64,000 nucleotides of DNA from Ancrocorticia populi (GTDB lineage Bacteria; Actinomycetota; Actinomycetes; Actinomycetales; Actinomycetaceae): NCBI RefSeq assembly GCF_003123745.1, contig NZ_QETB01000001.1:620001-684000 (forward strand), read 5' to 3'. Shown here in pieces: positions 8,202 to 16,602 of this stretch (position 1 is the first letter of the stretch; every line of letters starts with the position of its first letter). The position numbers were made by a program, and so were the translations under genes. A model generated the notes under the pieces. That model was given only the letters and a program-made list of their open reading frames with translations, did not search any database and had not been told where the DNA came from.

Positions 8202-9488
8202 ATGCGAAACAGGAAGCAGAGCATTTCTGGCGTCTCACCGGAGATTGAGTACTCGGAAGATCTTGCTGCCTTCATCTCAGCTAGTCCCACTAGTTTTCAC
8301 GCCGCCCGCGAGGTGGCGCGTAGGCTCGATGCCGCTGGATTCACGCACCAGCTAGAGTCCGAACCATGGGACGGCTCTGAAGGCGGTCATTATGTTGTGC
8401 GCGATGGCGCTGTGATTGCTTGGCGTGTCCCGCGCGGCAAGCCGCAATCGTTCCGGATTGTCGGATCACACACCGATTCGCCGGGGTTTAAGGTGAAGCC
8501 ATCTGCCACCTCGAACCACTTTGGTTTTTCCCAGATCAACGTGGAAACATATGGCGGCCTTCTTGCCAACTCGTGGCTCAATCGCGAGCTGGGCCTAGCC
8601 GGTCGTATTGTGTGTCTGGATGGCTCGGTGCACCTCGTCAAGACTGACCCTCTCATGGTGATCCCGCAGCTTGCTCCGCACCTTGACCGCTCGGTCCGCG
8701 AGAAGCTGACGCTCAATCCCCAGAAGCACCTTCACCCGATCTGGACCCTGACCGACACCGCCCCAGACGCATCTCTGTATGACGAGCTTTCGTCGCGGTC
8801 CAAAATAAACCCGGAACAAATCGCCGGGGCGGACCTTTTCGCCTACGATACTCAACCCCCAGAAATCGTGGGTGGGACGTTCCTCGCGGCGGGACGGCAG
8901 GACAATCTTGTATCCGTGCACGCATCCGTTAATGCGCTGATTGCCGCGGAATGCCCGGAAATTGCCGTAATGGCGGCGTTTGATCATGAAGAGGTGGGGT
9001 CAGGGACGGCCGCGGGTGCCTCGGGGCCACTGCTGGAGACGGTGCTGGCGCGGATTGCCATCGCCTTGGGCCGCAGCCAGGACCAGACCTACCAGATGCT
9101 TGCGCGTTCGAGCTGCGTGAGTTCGGACGCGGGACATTCGATCAATCCGAATTATGCGGAGTTCCACGATCCTGACCAGTATCCGGTGATGGGGCACGGC
9201 CCAATGATCAAGATCAACTCGGATCAGCGGTATGCCTCGGATGCGCGTGGGCAGGCGCTGTGGCTGCGCGCGTGTGGCGAGGCGGGGGAGGCCACGCAGG
9301 AGTTCGTGTCCAATAACGCCGTGAGTTGCGGGACCACGATCGGGCCGCTTACCGCCACGCGGCTCGGAATCGACACGGTGGATGTGGGTGTCCCGCTCCT
9401 GTCTATGCATTCGGTCCGGGAGCTGTCCTCAGTCCATGACGTCCACGCGCTGTCCAACATCATGAAGGGTTACTGGAACCTTGCATAA
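8202..9488 (+). CDS. M18 family aminopeptidase
   Basis: A 428-residue M18 (aspartyl aminopeptidase type) metallopeptidase, the usual family length. Zinc and catalytic motifs are visible: GSHTDSPGFKVKP near the N-terminus, FDHEEVGSGTAAGA in the middle with the catalytic and bridging glutamates, and LLSMHSVRE near the C-terminus. The enzyme would remove N-terminal acidic or neutral residues from peptides in the cytoplasm. An in-frame GTG at 8145 would add 19 residues; 8202 is chosen because the shorter protein matches family length, but neither start has a strong ribosome binding site. The stop overlaps the start of the next gene. Confidence 0.88.
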   Translation: MRNRKQSISGVSPEIEYSEDLAAFISASPTSFHAAREVARRLDAAGFTHQLESEPWDGSEGGHYVVRDGAVIAWRVPRGKPQSFRIVGSHTDSPGFKVKPSATSNHFGFSQINVETYGGLLANSWLNRELGLAGRIVCLDGSVHLVKTDPLMVIPQLAPHLDRSVREKLTLNPQKHLHPIWTLTDTAPDASLYDELSSRSKINPEQIAGADLFAYDTQPPEIVGGTFLAAGRQDNLVSVHASVNALIAAECPEIAVMAAFDHEEVGSGTAAGASGPLLETVLARIAIALGRSQDQTYQMLARSSCVSSDAGHSINPNYAEFHDPDQYPVMGHGPMIKINSDQRYASDARGQALWLRACGEAGEATQEFVSNNAVSCGTTIGPLTATRLGIDTVDVGVPLLSMHSVRELSSVHDVHALSNIMKGYWNLA

Positions 9489-11115
9489 ACCCCCGATTTA
9501 CAACGCGGCGCACGCGCTTGATCAGGCGGCATTCGCCCACCCGGCCCGTACCTCGATCACGTATGGCGATGAGGTGCTGACGGTCTCCGAAGCCGCAGCA
9601 GCCACCCGCCAGCTCGCGCAACTGTTGGCGCAGGCGGGCGTTACTCGCGGAGATCGCGTGATGCTCGCCTCGCACAATTCGCCGTACCACCTGCTCACTC
9701 ACATTGCGTGTGCGCGGTTGGGCGCGGTTTTCGTCCCCGTCTCCTTCCGGCTCACCCAAATCGAGCTCCAAGAACTCGTTGACTTCGCGGCCCCGCGTGC
9801 GATCATTTGTGAGCCAGAGATAGCGGCGCGAGGCTCCTTCGCCTCCACCGGTACGCTTCTTCAGTTTGTTATTGACGACGACGTACAAGCCGGCCCCCTC
9901 TCCGCCAGCTTTGCTCATGGGTACCTAGCCTTAGGCGCGGCTATGGCCAGCCACAACGGGCAGATGATCTCCGATACCGCCAACGCCGGGGTTGAGGGGC
10001 TGAACCAGCAGGGGTATCCCGATGGGTTGGCCGTTCTTCTGCTGACCTCTGGGAGCGTCGGAAGCCCCAAGGCCGTTGCGCTCACGCACGCTAACCTCTG
10101 GTGGGGATCGCGCAACTTCCGCGATGGCTTTGAGTACCGCACTGACGAAACTGTGCTTGCAGCGACGCCACTTTCTCACGTTGGCGGTTTCAATGGCACC
10201 ACGCTGGACATCTTCTCTGGCGGCGGGCACGTAGTGATCGAGCGCCACTTCGATGCCGGTGAGACCCTCCGCCTCATTGAGCAGCACCACGTCAACATCA
10301 TGTTTGCCGCTCCCACCATGTACATTGCGCTCATCAACCACCCGGACTTCTCCACGCGGGACCTTTCCTCTTGGCGCTTGCCACTGGTGGGGGGAGCTCA
10401 GGTACCGGCCCCGCTACTCGGGCGGCTTGCTGCGCGCGGGCTGCGGCCCATCAACGTGTGGGGTATGACGGAGACTGCTGCTTCCGGCGCCTATCTTCCC
10501 TTCGAGCACTGTCCCAATCATCCCGGATCCATCGGGCGGCCCTTCCCCTACGTTGAGGCGCGCATCTGCGATCCCGAGAATAGTAAGAGCATGGGTGTTG
10601 GGGAAGTCGGTGAACTCCTTGTGCGCGGGCCGTCAGTCAGCACCGGGTACTGGCACGGTGAGGCCTATACGGAGGGCTCTTATAATGGCGATTGGCTGCG
10701 AACCGGTGATCTCGCGCAGGTAGATTCCGGTGGATTCCTCTCCATCATGGGCCGCAAGCTTGATCGCATCATGACAGGAGGCGAAGGGGTGCTGCCCGAT
10801 GAAGTTGAGAACGTCCTGCGCCAGTATCCCGGCATCCGCGACGTTGTGGTGTGTGGTGTTCCAGATGAGGTTTGGGGCGAACTCATTGTTGCCGGCCTCG
10901 AACTCGAAGCAGGCGTGGCCGAACCCAGCTTCTCAGACATTGAGCAGTCTGCGCAGAAGGTGCTGGCGCGCTTCAAGCTGCCACGCTTCGTGGCGGTGTT
11001 TGAACACATCCCGCTCACGGCCAATGACAAGATCGATCGCTCGGGTGCCCAGACCATTATCGAGGCGCTCATGGCGCAGCAGGGCGTGACAACCGAGGAT
11101 CTTCGCCCGCAATAG
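9481..11115 (+). CDS. AMP-dependent acyl-CoA synthetase / ligase
   Basis: A 544-residue class I adenylate-forming enzyme. The signature is LLLTSGSVGSPKAVALTH, followed by VWGMTETAASG and the hinge motif MGRKLDRIMTGGEGVLP; the C-terminal catalytic lysine region is PLTANDKIDRSG. It resembles medium- or long-chain acyl-CoA or O-succinylbenzoate-type ligases, but the substrate is unclear. The TTG start at 9481 overlaps the aminopeptidase stop by 8 bases, so the two genes are translationally coupled. It is the second adenylate-forming enzyme within 6 kb and is not closely similar to the one at 5515. Confidence 0.83.
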   Translation: MHKPPIYNAAHALDQAAFAHPARTSITYGDEVLTVSEAAAATRQLAQLLAQAGVTRGDRVMLASHNSPYHLLTHIACARLGAVFVPVSFRLTQIELQELVDFAAPRAIICEPEIAARGSFASTGTLLQFVIDDDVQAGPLSASFAHGYLALGAAMASHNGQMISDTANAGVEGLNQQGYPDGLAVLLLTSGSVGSPKAVALTHANLWWGSRNFRDGFEYRTDETVLAATPLSHVGGFNGTTLDIFSGGGHVVIERHFDAGETLRLIEQHHVNIMFAAPTMYIALINHPDFSTRDLSSWRLPLVGGAQVPAPLLGRLAARGLRPINVWGMTETAASGAYLPFEHCPNHPGSIGRPFPYVEARICDPENSKSMGVGEVGELLVRGPSVSTGYWHGEAYTEGSYNGDWLRTGDLAQVDSGGFLSIMGRKLDRIMTGGEGVLPDEVENVLRQYPGIRDVVVCGVPDEVWGELIVAGLELEAGVAEPSFSDIEQSAQKVLARFKLPRFVAVFEHIPLTANDKIDRSGAQTIIEALMAQQGVTTEDLRPQ

Positions 11116-11131
11116 CTCCCTCCAAAAACCC

Positions 11132-11175
11132 GGGTTTGCGTCAATTCCCGGCGGGCGCGGCCGGGTTTGCGTCAA
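11132..11175 (+). repeat. TTGACGCAA repeats, left pair (inverted orientation)
   Basis: Two copies of GGGTTTGCGTCAATTC lie here, with core TTGCGTCAA at 11136-11144 and 11167-11175, 31 bases apart. They are the reverse complement of the four copies to the right of the DUF559 gene. A further copy is at 29870-29885. Confidence 0.8.
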
Positions 11176-11186
11176 TTCTGTTGGAG

Positions 11187-11213
11187 TTTTGGCGACGACG
11201 ACGGCGGCATGCT
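11187..11213 (+). repeat. T-run/CGACGACGACG/CATGC element, copy 2
   Basis: TTTT, CGACGACGACGG (11193-11204) and CATGC (11209-11213) lie directly after a GGGTTTGCGTCAATTC repeat. The same composite order is seen at 29870-29932. Confidence 0.6.
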
Positions 11214-11285
11214 TCCCTCCGGCCCGCACGAACTTCCGGTCCGCAACCTCCCCCGGTCCCGTACCCATGACCTAGCCGCTCCCAA

Positions 11286-12107
11286 CTACGTAACGTTGGT
11301 GCGGGGGTGGGGATCCGTCGTCGGCGATAGAGCACTATGGATGGTAATCCGGAGCTTTGCATAGAACAACGTCGGATCCCGCAAATCCTCCACCGTCATG
11401 GTCAGGACCTCCCAGCCAGCGGCTCGCATGGCGGCACGGCGTTGTTCGTCGGAACGGATCTGATCGGGGCCGCTGGAGAAGTGGTAATTGCCGTCGTACT
11501 CGATAGCGATCTTGAGTTCAGGATAACCAAGGTCAGAGTGCAACGTGATACCGAAAACGTCCACAGGACAACAGGTTATGGGCTCCTCGAAACCTCCGTC
11601 GAGGATGGTCAACCGCGCCTTGGATTCGGCGGGGGACTCGACACCGGTGCGGACTAACGGGAGTGCGTCTCTGAGTTTGGATGTTCCGCGGCATCGAGTG
11701 AAACGGTTGATGGCTTCTTGGAGATCGGCGATCGAGCAGAGCGGGGGATCCTGTCGGGAGGGGCCCGAAACGAGGAAGTCGCCAGCCTGAACCAGTTCTG
11801 GCACGCTCGCGGTTGCACCGAGAAGTGACCATACGTCCTCTGGTGCCGGGAGCCAGTCGGGTGCTTGTGGGATCTTCTTGAGTACCTTCGGTTTAATCTG
11901 ATGGCTCAGGATTCCGCGGCGACGGAGTGCGTCAATTTGTAACTCAAGAGGAGGGAGGTTGTCATATCTGCGCGCGACGACGCCGTGGATTGGATGGAGC
12001 ATATCCTCGGCATACAAGCGCGCGGGCTTAACGCCAAACTCTTTGAGCTGCGAAACCGTCGCGACGTTCTTACCGTTTGGGAACTCTAACTGGGGGTGTC
12101 GTTTCAT
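11286..12107 (-). CDS. DUF559-type (Vsr/PD-(D/E)xK-like) nuclease-domain protein
   Basis: A 273-residue protein from the chosen start (MKRHPQLEF). The N-terminal half resembles the winged-helix part of AbiEi-like actinobacterial proteins (VSQLKEFGVKPARLY). The C-terminal third has the DUF559/Vsr-like nuclease core: DLGYPELKIAIEYDG, then a His (NYHF) and a helix with Arg/Asp, ending in the WEVLTMTVEDL strand. The acidic and lysine-bearing core strands support a nuclease fold but activity is unproven. Upstream in-frame starts at 12197 and 12329 would run into the repeat cluster and are less likely. No clear ribosome binding site is seen. It is an orphan gene bracketed by inverted short repeats, suggesting it moved as a unit. 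Confidence 0.7.
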   Translation of the reverse strand: MKRHPQLEFPNGKNVATVSQLKEFGVKPARLYAEDMLHPIHGVVARRYDNLPPLELQIDALRRRGILSHQIKPKVLKKIPQAPDWLPAPEDVWSLLGATASVPELVQAGDFLVSGPSRQDPPLCSIADLQEAINRFTRCRGTSKLRDALPLVRTGVESPAESKARLTILDGGFEEPITCCPVDVFGITLHSDLGYPELKIAIEYDGNYHFSSGPDQIRSDEQRRAAMRAAGWEVLTMTVEDLRDPTLFYAKLRITIHSALSPTTDPHPRTNVT

Positions 12108-12271
12108 GCGTCGAAGATAGAGCAGGCATCGCGCACGTGCAGGAGTTATCAACAGGCCAGGGTAGAGGGGAGGCCTTGAATCTTCCGATGGTGCCATGGG
12201 TAGGTGCCGACGGTTTAAGCTGGATGATAGATCTGGCGCAAAATCAACGAAAAATCTGGTTCCTCCGAGGC

Positions 12272-12395
12272 TTGACGCAAACTCGGCGTGGACGTGTCCA
12301 CAGCGTCGGGAGTTGACGCAATCTCGCAAGGGCTAGCAGAGGCTTGACGCAAACCTGGGGAAGGGGTACAGCCGTTTCCTCGGGAGTTGACGCAA
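12272..12395 (+). repeat. TTGACGCAA repeats, right cluster of four, in a 305-base intergenic region
   Basis: The non-coding stretch 12108-12412 holds four direct copies of the core TTGACGCAA at 12272-12280, 12313-12321, 12344-12352 and 12387-12395. Copies 1 and 3 share GAGGCTTGACGCAAAC; copies 2 and 4 share CGGGAGTTGACGCAATCT, so two subtypes alternate. Spacings are 41, 31 and 43 bases. No gene or convincing promoter is seen in the rest of this gap. Confidence 0.85.
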
Positions 12396-12412
12396 TCTAG
12401 GCGGGGCCGCAC

Positions 12413-13435
12413 CTAGACTGCGGCAAAACTCGGATTCTTCGCGATCAGCGCGCTGGCCTCCTGGCGCATGGTGGTGGGAGCCGCCAGATGCTTGAGGTTA
12501 TTGGGGATCTCCCAATCCTTGGCGGCCATTGCCATGCCGTACAGGCGGCCAGCGCGGTACGAGGAGCGAACGAGCGGTCCCGCAAGAACCCCGGCGAACC
12601 CCATCTTTTCCCCGAGTTCCTTGAGCTGCACGAACTCGTTGGGTTTGACCCAGCGATCGATCGGGTGATGGAGGGATGAGGGCCGCAGGTATTGAGTGAT
12701 GGTGAGGAGATCGCAGGAGTTGTCACGTAGATCAGCCATGGCCTGCTCGATTTCTTCGGAGGTCTCGCCCATGCCGAGGATGAGGTTGGACTTAGTGACT
12801 AGGCCTTCCTCGCTCGCCATCGCGATGATGTCCAGTGAGCGCTCGTAGCGGAAGGCCGGCCGGATCTTCTTGAAGATGCGCGGAACGGTCTCGAGGTTGT
12901 GGGCAAAGACTTCGGGACGGGAATCGAAAACTTGGCGGAGGGCATCCGTATCGCCCTTGAAATCGTCAACCAGTAGTTCTACTCCGGTCCCGGGGCACAT
13001 GGCGTGGATCTGCCGGCAGGTTTCGGCGTAGATCCAGGAGGCGCCGTCAGGAAGGTCATCGCGCGCAACGCCGGTTACCGTGGCATAGCGCAACCCCAAC
13101 TGAGCAACGGATTCGGCCACGCGCCGGGGCTCGTCCCGGTCCAATCCCACGGGCCGGCCGGTGGCGATCTGGCAGAAATCACACCGCCGGGTGCAGGCGT
13201 CGCCGCCCACGAGGAATGTGGCCTCGCGATCTTCCCAGCATTCGTAGATGTTGGGGCAGCCGGCCTCTTCGCACACGGTGTGCAGGGAAGACCCGTGCAC
13301 CATCGAACGCATGTCCGTGTATTCCTTGCCAACGATTGCGGTGGTCTTGATCCACTCGGGTTTCTTTTCGATGGGCGTCTGGGCATTGCGGGCCTCGACG
13401 CGTAGGAGCTTGCGTCCCTCAGGCTGCAGAGCCAT
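12413..13435 (-). CDS. lipA: Lipoyl synthase
   Basis: A 340-residue radical-SAM enzyme that inserts two sulfurs into octanoyl chains on lipoyl domains. The auxiliary iron-sulfur cluster motif is [13 protein letters not shown], the radical-SAM motif is [13 protein letters not shown], and the C-terminal RSSYRAG holds the conserved Arg-Ser-Ser. GGAG lies 5 bases before the ATG at 13435. The start falls 17 bases inside the end of lipB, so the two are translationally coupled. Together they make lipoyl cofactor for 2-oxoacid dehydrogenases and the glycine cleavage system. Confidence 0.97.
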   Translation of the reverse strand: MALQPEGRKLLRVEARNAQTPIEKKPEWIKTTAIVGKEYTDMRSMVHGSSLHTVCEEAGCPNIYECWEDREATFLVGGDACTRRCDFCQIATGRPVGLDRDEPRRVAESVAQLGLRYATVTGVARDDLPDGASWIYAETCRQIHAMCPGTGVELLVDDFKGDTDALRQVFDSRPEVFAHNLETVPRIFKKIRPAFRYERSLDIIAMASEEGLVTKSNLILGMGETSEEIEQAMADLRDNSCDLLTITQYLRPSSLHHPIDRWVKPNEFVQLKELGEKMGFAGVLAGPLVRSSYRAGRLYGMAMAAKDWEIPNNLKHLAAPTTMRQEASALIAKNPSFAAV

Positions 13436-14084
13436 AGTTCTCCACTCTTTCCGGGCGTTGGAATTGACGGTATTGGCGGGAAAGTTCGGGGGCTAGAGCG
13501 CGGGCCACTTCGTCAAGGGAGGCCTCCACGCCCTGCTCGGCCATGGACGTAACCCCGGCGTCCGCCAGCCCGCAAGGAACGATCGTCCCAAACTTGGCCA
13601 AATCGGTGGAGACGTTCAAGGCGAGGCCGTGCATGGTGGCGTCGTCGGCAAATTTCATACCAATCGCGCACACCTTCTTGTCTAGGCCTCCATCACGGAA
13701 CCACACCCCGGACCGGCCCTCGACAGCACACGCGCGCAGCCCAAAGCTCGTATCCAGTACGCGGATGATGGCGGCCTCGGTGGCGCGCACGAACGCGACA
13801 ACGTCTTTCGGCGGCCGAACCTTGACGATGGGGTAGATGACGAGCTGTCCGGGGCCGTGGTAGGTAACGGATCCGCCGCGGTCCATGGGAATCACGGGGA
13901 TTGAGTGATCGGGAATGTCCTGCGGCTTGGTGCGCCGGCCGGCCGTGTAGGTGTCCTTCGCTTCCCAGGCCAGCAGCGTATCGGCGGCGTCTAGTGCCGC
14001 TACGCGATCGTGCAGGCTGCGCTGAATAGCATCTACTGCCATGTAATCGATAGGACCTTCGCCCAACAAACTGTAAAGCTGCAC
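13419..14084 (-). CDS. lipB: Octanoyltransferase
   Basis: This 221-residue protein transfers octanoyl from acyl carrier protein to apo lipoyl domains. The family signature [14 protein letters not shown] is present, the conserved lysine region is [10 protein letters not shown], and the catalytic cysteine lies in [13 protein letters not shown] near residue 170. It starts with GTG at 14084 and has only a weak ribosome binding site. It is the first gene of the lipBA pair. The promoter should lie in the region it shares with the divergent peptide-transport operon. Confidence 0.96.
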   Translation of the reverse strand: MQLYSLLGEGPIDYMAVDAIQRSLHDRVAALDAADTLLAWEAKDTYTAGRRTKPQDIPDHSIPVIPMDRGGSVTYHGPGQLVIYPIVKVRPPKDVVAFVRATEAAIIRVLDTSFGLRACAVEGRSGVWFRDGGLDKKVCAIGMKFADDATMHGLALNVSTDLAKFGTIVPCGLADAGVTSMAEQGVEASLDEVARALAPELSRQYRQFQRPERVENYGSAA

Positions 14085-14574
14085 GCTTCGAGCCTAGGCC
14101 AATTACGGCTCGAGCTCGAACCGCGTACGCAGTGTGGAACGTTTTTACGTGGGGACAGAGTCGTTAGCGGCGGCAACGTCAGCTGGCTCAATATCGCACC
14201 GCATGCTGAATGGGACATGTGAAAACTGACAAAAAACTGTTGACCTGTCTTAGAATGTAACCGACATCACGTATGTGCTCTCGCAGCGATGAGGTTGTGA
14301 TTGGCGACTGGTGCAGATAACGGGATTTATGTAATTGCCGGTGTGGCGCGGAAACATGACAGAAATGCGGATGTCATCTTGACGAAAGGAAACGGCGGGC
14401 CGGATGGCGACACGGATTGAAACTCAGCCATTAGCTCAGTGTATGATCTACGCAACCATTCAGGGTGAATATGTTCGGCCCTGATCCAATGGAGCGATGG
14501 CCACACCTCATCGGCTGTCACGCATTTCTCCGTTGGACCATAAACAGAGCATGACTAAAAAGGGAGGGGACTCC
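14085..14574. other. Divergent intergenic region (490 bases) between lipB and the peptide-transport operon
   Basis: I find no convincing gene here. The sequence is noticeably more AT-rich than its neighbours around 14221-14270 and 14400-14470. It must contain the promoters for lipBA and for the substrate-binding protein at 14575. An in-frame upstream ATG at 14497 would extend the lipoprotein by 26 residues and spoil its signal peptide, so it is not used. Confidence 0.7.
14417..14447 (+). promoter_or_regulatory. Candidate sigma-70-type promoter for the peptide ABC operon
   Basis: TTGAAA at 14417-14422 and TATGAT at 14442-14447 form a -35/-10-like pair with a 19-base spacer, slightly longer than optimal. 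It lies about 120 bases upstream of the lipoprotein start. A second TAGAAT at 14251-14256 is an alternative -10 further upstream. Confidence 0.3.
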
Positions 14575-16335
14575 ATGAAGAAGGTCTATTCTTTAGTGGC
14601 AGTCGGAGCAGCAGCAACGCTGGTGCTCAGCGCTTGTAGCTCAAGCGACAATAGCAGCGGGAAGACCGAGGTTACTGAAACCTCGGACCGCCCCATCAGC
14701 TTCACCGTGGCTCAGGATGAGTTCGACGGTTACAACACATTTAAGGCGTCAACGTATTCCACGTGGAACACCGCCATTACCGATCGCATGATGCCGGGCT
14801 TCGGCTGGTTTGATACCGAAGGCGTGTGGCAGCACGGCACCGATCTTGGTGATTATGAGGAGATCTCTGAAGATCCACTCACCATCAAGTACACGATCAG
14901 CGATGACGCCGTTTACCAGGGTGGCACACCGATCACCTGCGAAGACTTCTACATGGACTGGGTTGCCCAGAACCCAGAGTGGATCCGTGACGGTCTGGAG
15001 GAGTCGGGCAGCGATTCCGCGTCTCTGTTCGATCACGTATCGGGTCCCGAGACCTACGCCAACGCAGTTCCCGAGGGCCCGCAGTGCGAGGCTGGCGATA
15101 AGGAATTCACCATTGAGTACAACGCTCCGAACCCCGATTGGGAGCTGGTTGTTACTGGCGTTCTGCCGTCTCACGTTATTGCCGATAAGCTTGATATGAC
15201 CAAGGAAGAGCTCTTCCAAGCGTTCAAGGATGAGGACTTCGACGTAGCCCAAGAGGCTGCGGAGGCTTGGAACGGATGGACTAGCGAAGCTGGCGAAGTT
15301 CCTTCACCCGATGAGGCTCCTTCTTGGGGTCCCTACACCCTGAAGGAAGGCGGCTGGAAGGCTGGCGAATACGTTACCCTCGAGCCCAACCCTGACTGGT
15401 GGGGCGAGCCAGCTGGAACCACGGAGCTTGTTGTCAAGCAGATCTCCCCGGAGGCCATGCTTCAGGCTCTGAACAATGAGGACGTTAACGTTATTGAGCC
15501 TCAGGCCACGCAGGACACCCTCGATCAGCTCGAGGCCATGGACGGCGTAGTTACTTCCGAAGGTTCTACCCTCATTTGGGAGCACCTCGATATGAACCAG
15601 GGCGGCAGCTCCATCTTCGCTGAGGATGAAGGCGGGCTGGCACTGCGCGAGGCATTTGCCTACTGCGTGCCGCGTCAGGACATCGTGGATAAGCTGATCA
15701 AGCCACTGAACCCCGATGCCGAAGTCATGAATGCTCGCGAGTACTTCCCGACTGACGAAGATTACGCCGATGTTGTTGAGGCCTCCTACGATGGCCGTTA
15801 CGACGAAGTTGATATCGATAAGGCCAAGGAGAAGGTGGAAGAGTCCGGTATCGATAATCCGACCATCCGCATTGGATACTCCGGCCCGAACCAGCGCCGT
15901 ACTGATCAGGTCTCCCTTATTCAGGCCTCCTGTGCAGATGCTGGCATCACCATTGAGGACGTCGGCTCCGCCGAGTTCATGGCCGATGGCGGCAACTGGT
16001 CCAACGGCGATTTCGATGTTGCTCTGTTCGCATGGTCCGGCTCTGGCCAGATCGTTTCCGGCCAGAACATCTACGCCTCCAATGGAAACCAGAACATGCT
16101 CTCCTACGCCAACGATACTGTTGACGAAGAGTGGCAGAAGGTGAACCAGTCCCTCGATCCCGAGGTATGGCTGAGCTCCAAGAAGATCATTGAGAAGGAA
16201 CTGTGGGACGATCTGTACGGTATCCCGCTCTTCGCTCATCCAGGAATCATCGCTTACACCGATGGCCTGCAGAACGTGGAGCAAACCGTGGTTCAGACTG
16301 GTGTTTCTTGGAACGCCGAGCAGTGGACCTGGTGA
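14575..16335 (+). CDS. Peptide/oligopeptide ABC transporter substrate-binding lipoprotein (family 5)
   Basis: A 586-residue solute-binding protein. The signal peptide begins MKKVYSLVAVGAAATLVLSA and ends in a lipobox LSAC with Cys21 as the lipidation site, followed by a Ser-rich linker. The body has OppA/DppA-family features, including DPLTIKYTISDDAVYQGGTP and AFAYCVPRQDIVDKL, so it should bind peptides outside the membrane. AGGGAGGGG lies 5 bases before the ATG. It opens a four-gene operon with two permeases and a fused ATPase. A strong hairpin follows the gene and may raise its mRNA level over that of the downstream genes. Confidence 0.92.
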   Translation: MKKVYSLVAVGAAATLVLSACSSSDNSSGKTEVTETSDRPISFTVAQDEFDGYNTFKASTYSTWNTAITDRMMPGFGWFDTEGVWQHGTDLGDYEEISEDPLTIKYTISDDAVYQGGTPITCEDFYMDWVAQNPEWIRDGLEESGSDSASLFDHVSGPETYANAVPEGPQCEAGDKEFTIEYNAPNPDWELVVTGVLPSHVIADKLDMTKEELFQAFKDEDFDVAQEAAEAWNGWTSEAGEVPSPDEAPSWGPYTLKEGGWKAGEYVTLEPNPDWWGEPAGTTELVVKQISPEAMLQALNNEDVNVIEPQATQDTLDQLEAMDGVVTSEGSTLIWEHLDMNQGGSSIFAEDEGGLALREAFAYCVPRQDIVDKLIKPLNPDAEVMNAREYFPTDEDYADVVEASYDGRYDEVDIDKAKEKVEESGIDNPTIRIGYSGPNQRRTDQVSLIQASCADAGITIEDVGSAEFMADGGNWSNGDFDVALFAWSGSGQIVSGQNIYASNGNQNMLSYANDTVDEEWQKVNQSLDPEVWLSSKKIIEKELWDDLYGIPLFAHPGIIAYTDGLQNVEQTVVQTGVSWNAEQWTW

Positions 16336-16386
16336 TAGGCCACTTGGCCTAACACGCAACCATTGACCATAACCGTTTAACGGCTC

Positions 16387-16420
16387 AAGGGCGAGGCAGA
16401 AGAATTTCTGCCTCGCCCTT
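16387..16420 (+). terminator. Strong hairpin between lipoprotein and permease genes
   Basis: A perfect 14-bp stem (16387-16400 with 16407-16420, AAGGGCGAGGCAGA arm) closes a 6-base loop. No T-run follows, so it is more likely an mRNA-stabilising or partial-attenuation structure than a full terminator. This fits the usual excess of binding protein over permease. Confidence 0.7.
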
Positions 16421-16602
16421 CTGAGATAAGTCCGGCACCACCGAACACCGTGGCTGCAAGTTTCTGTAATCTGCGGCACTTGATATGACCACAGTGGTGT
16501 GAGAGTTATAGGCTGAGGTATCTTCTCGTCAAGAGAACAGACCAACGCCTTATCGCGGACGGTCAAGGGCCACTTGCGCCCCGTCTGAAAGAAGTTCTCC
16601 TA

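Noticed and set aside
12272-12395. Repeats considered as a small CRISPR array
   Set aside because: Only about 10-16 bases are conserved, spacers vary from about 20 to 30 bases, two subtypes alternate and no cas genes are near.
12272-12395. TTGACG in the repeats considered as -35 promoter boxes
   Set aside because: No -10 element at correct spacing accompanies the copies, and copies occur in both orientations.
14395-14480. Possible tRNA, because of a TTAGCTCAGT-like stretch
   Set aside because: No matching acceptor stem, anticodon arm or T-arm could be formed around it.
15304-16566. 420-codon open frame on the - strand
   Set aside because: Antisense to the peptide-binding lipoprotein, which has clear family features; no motifs in the antisense product.
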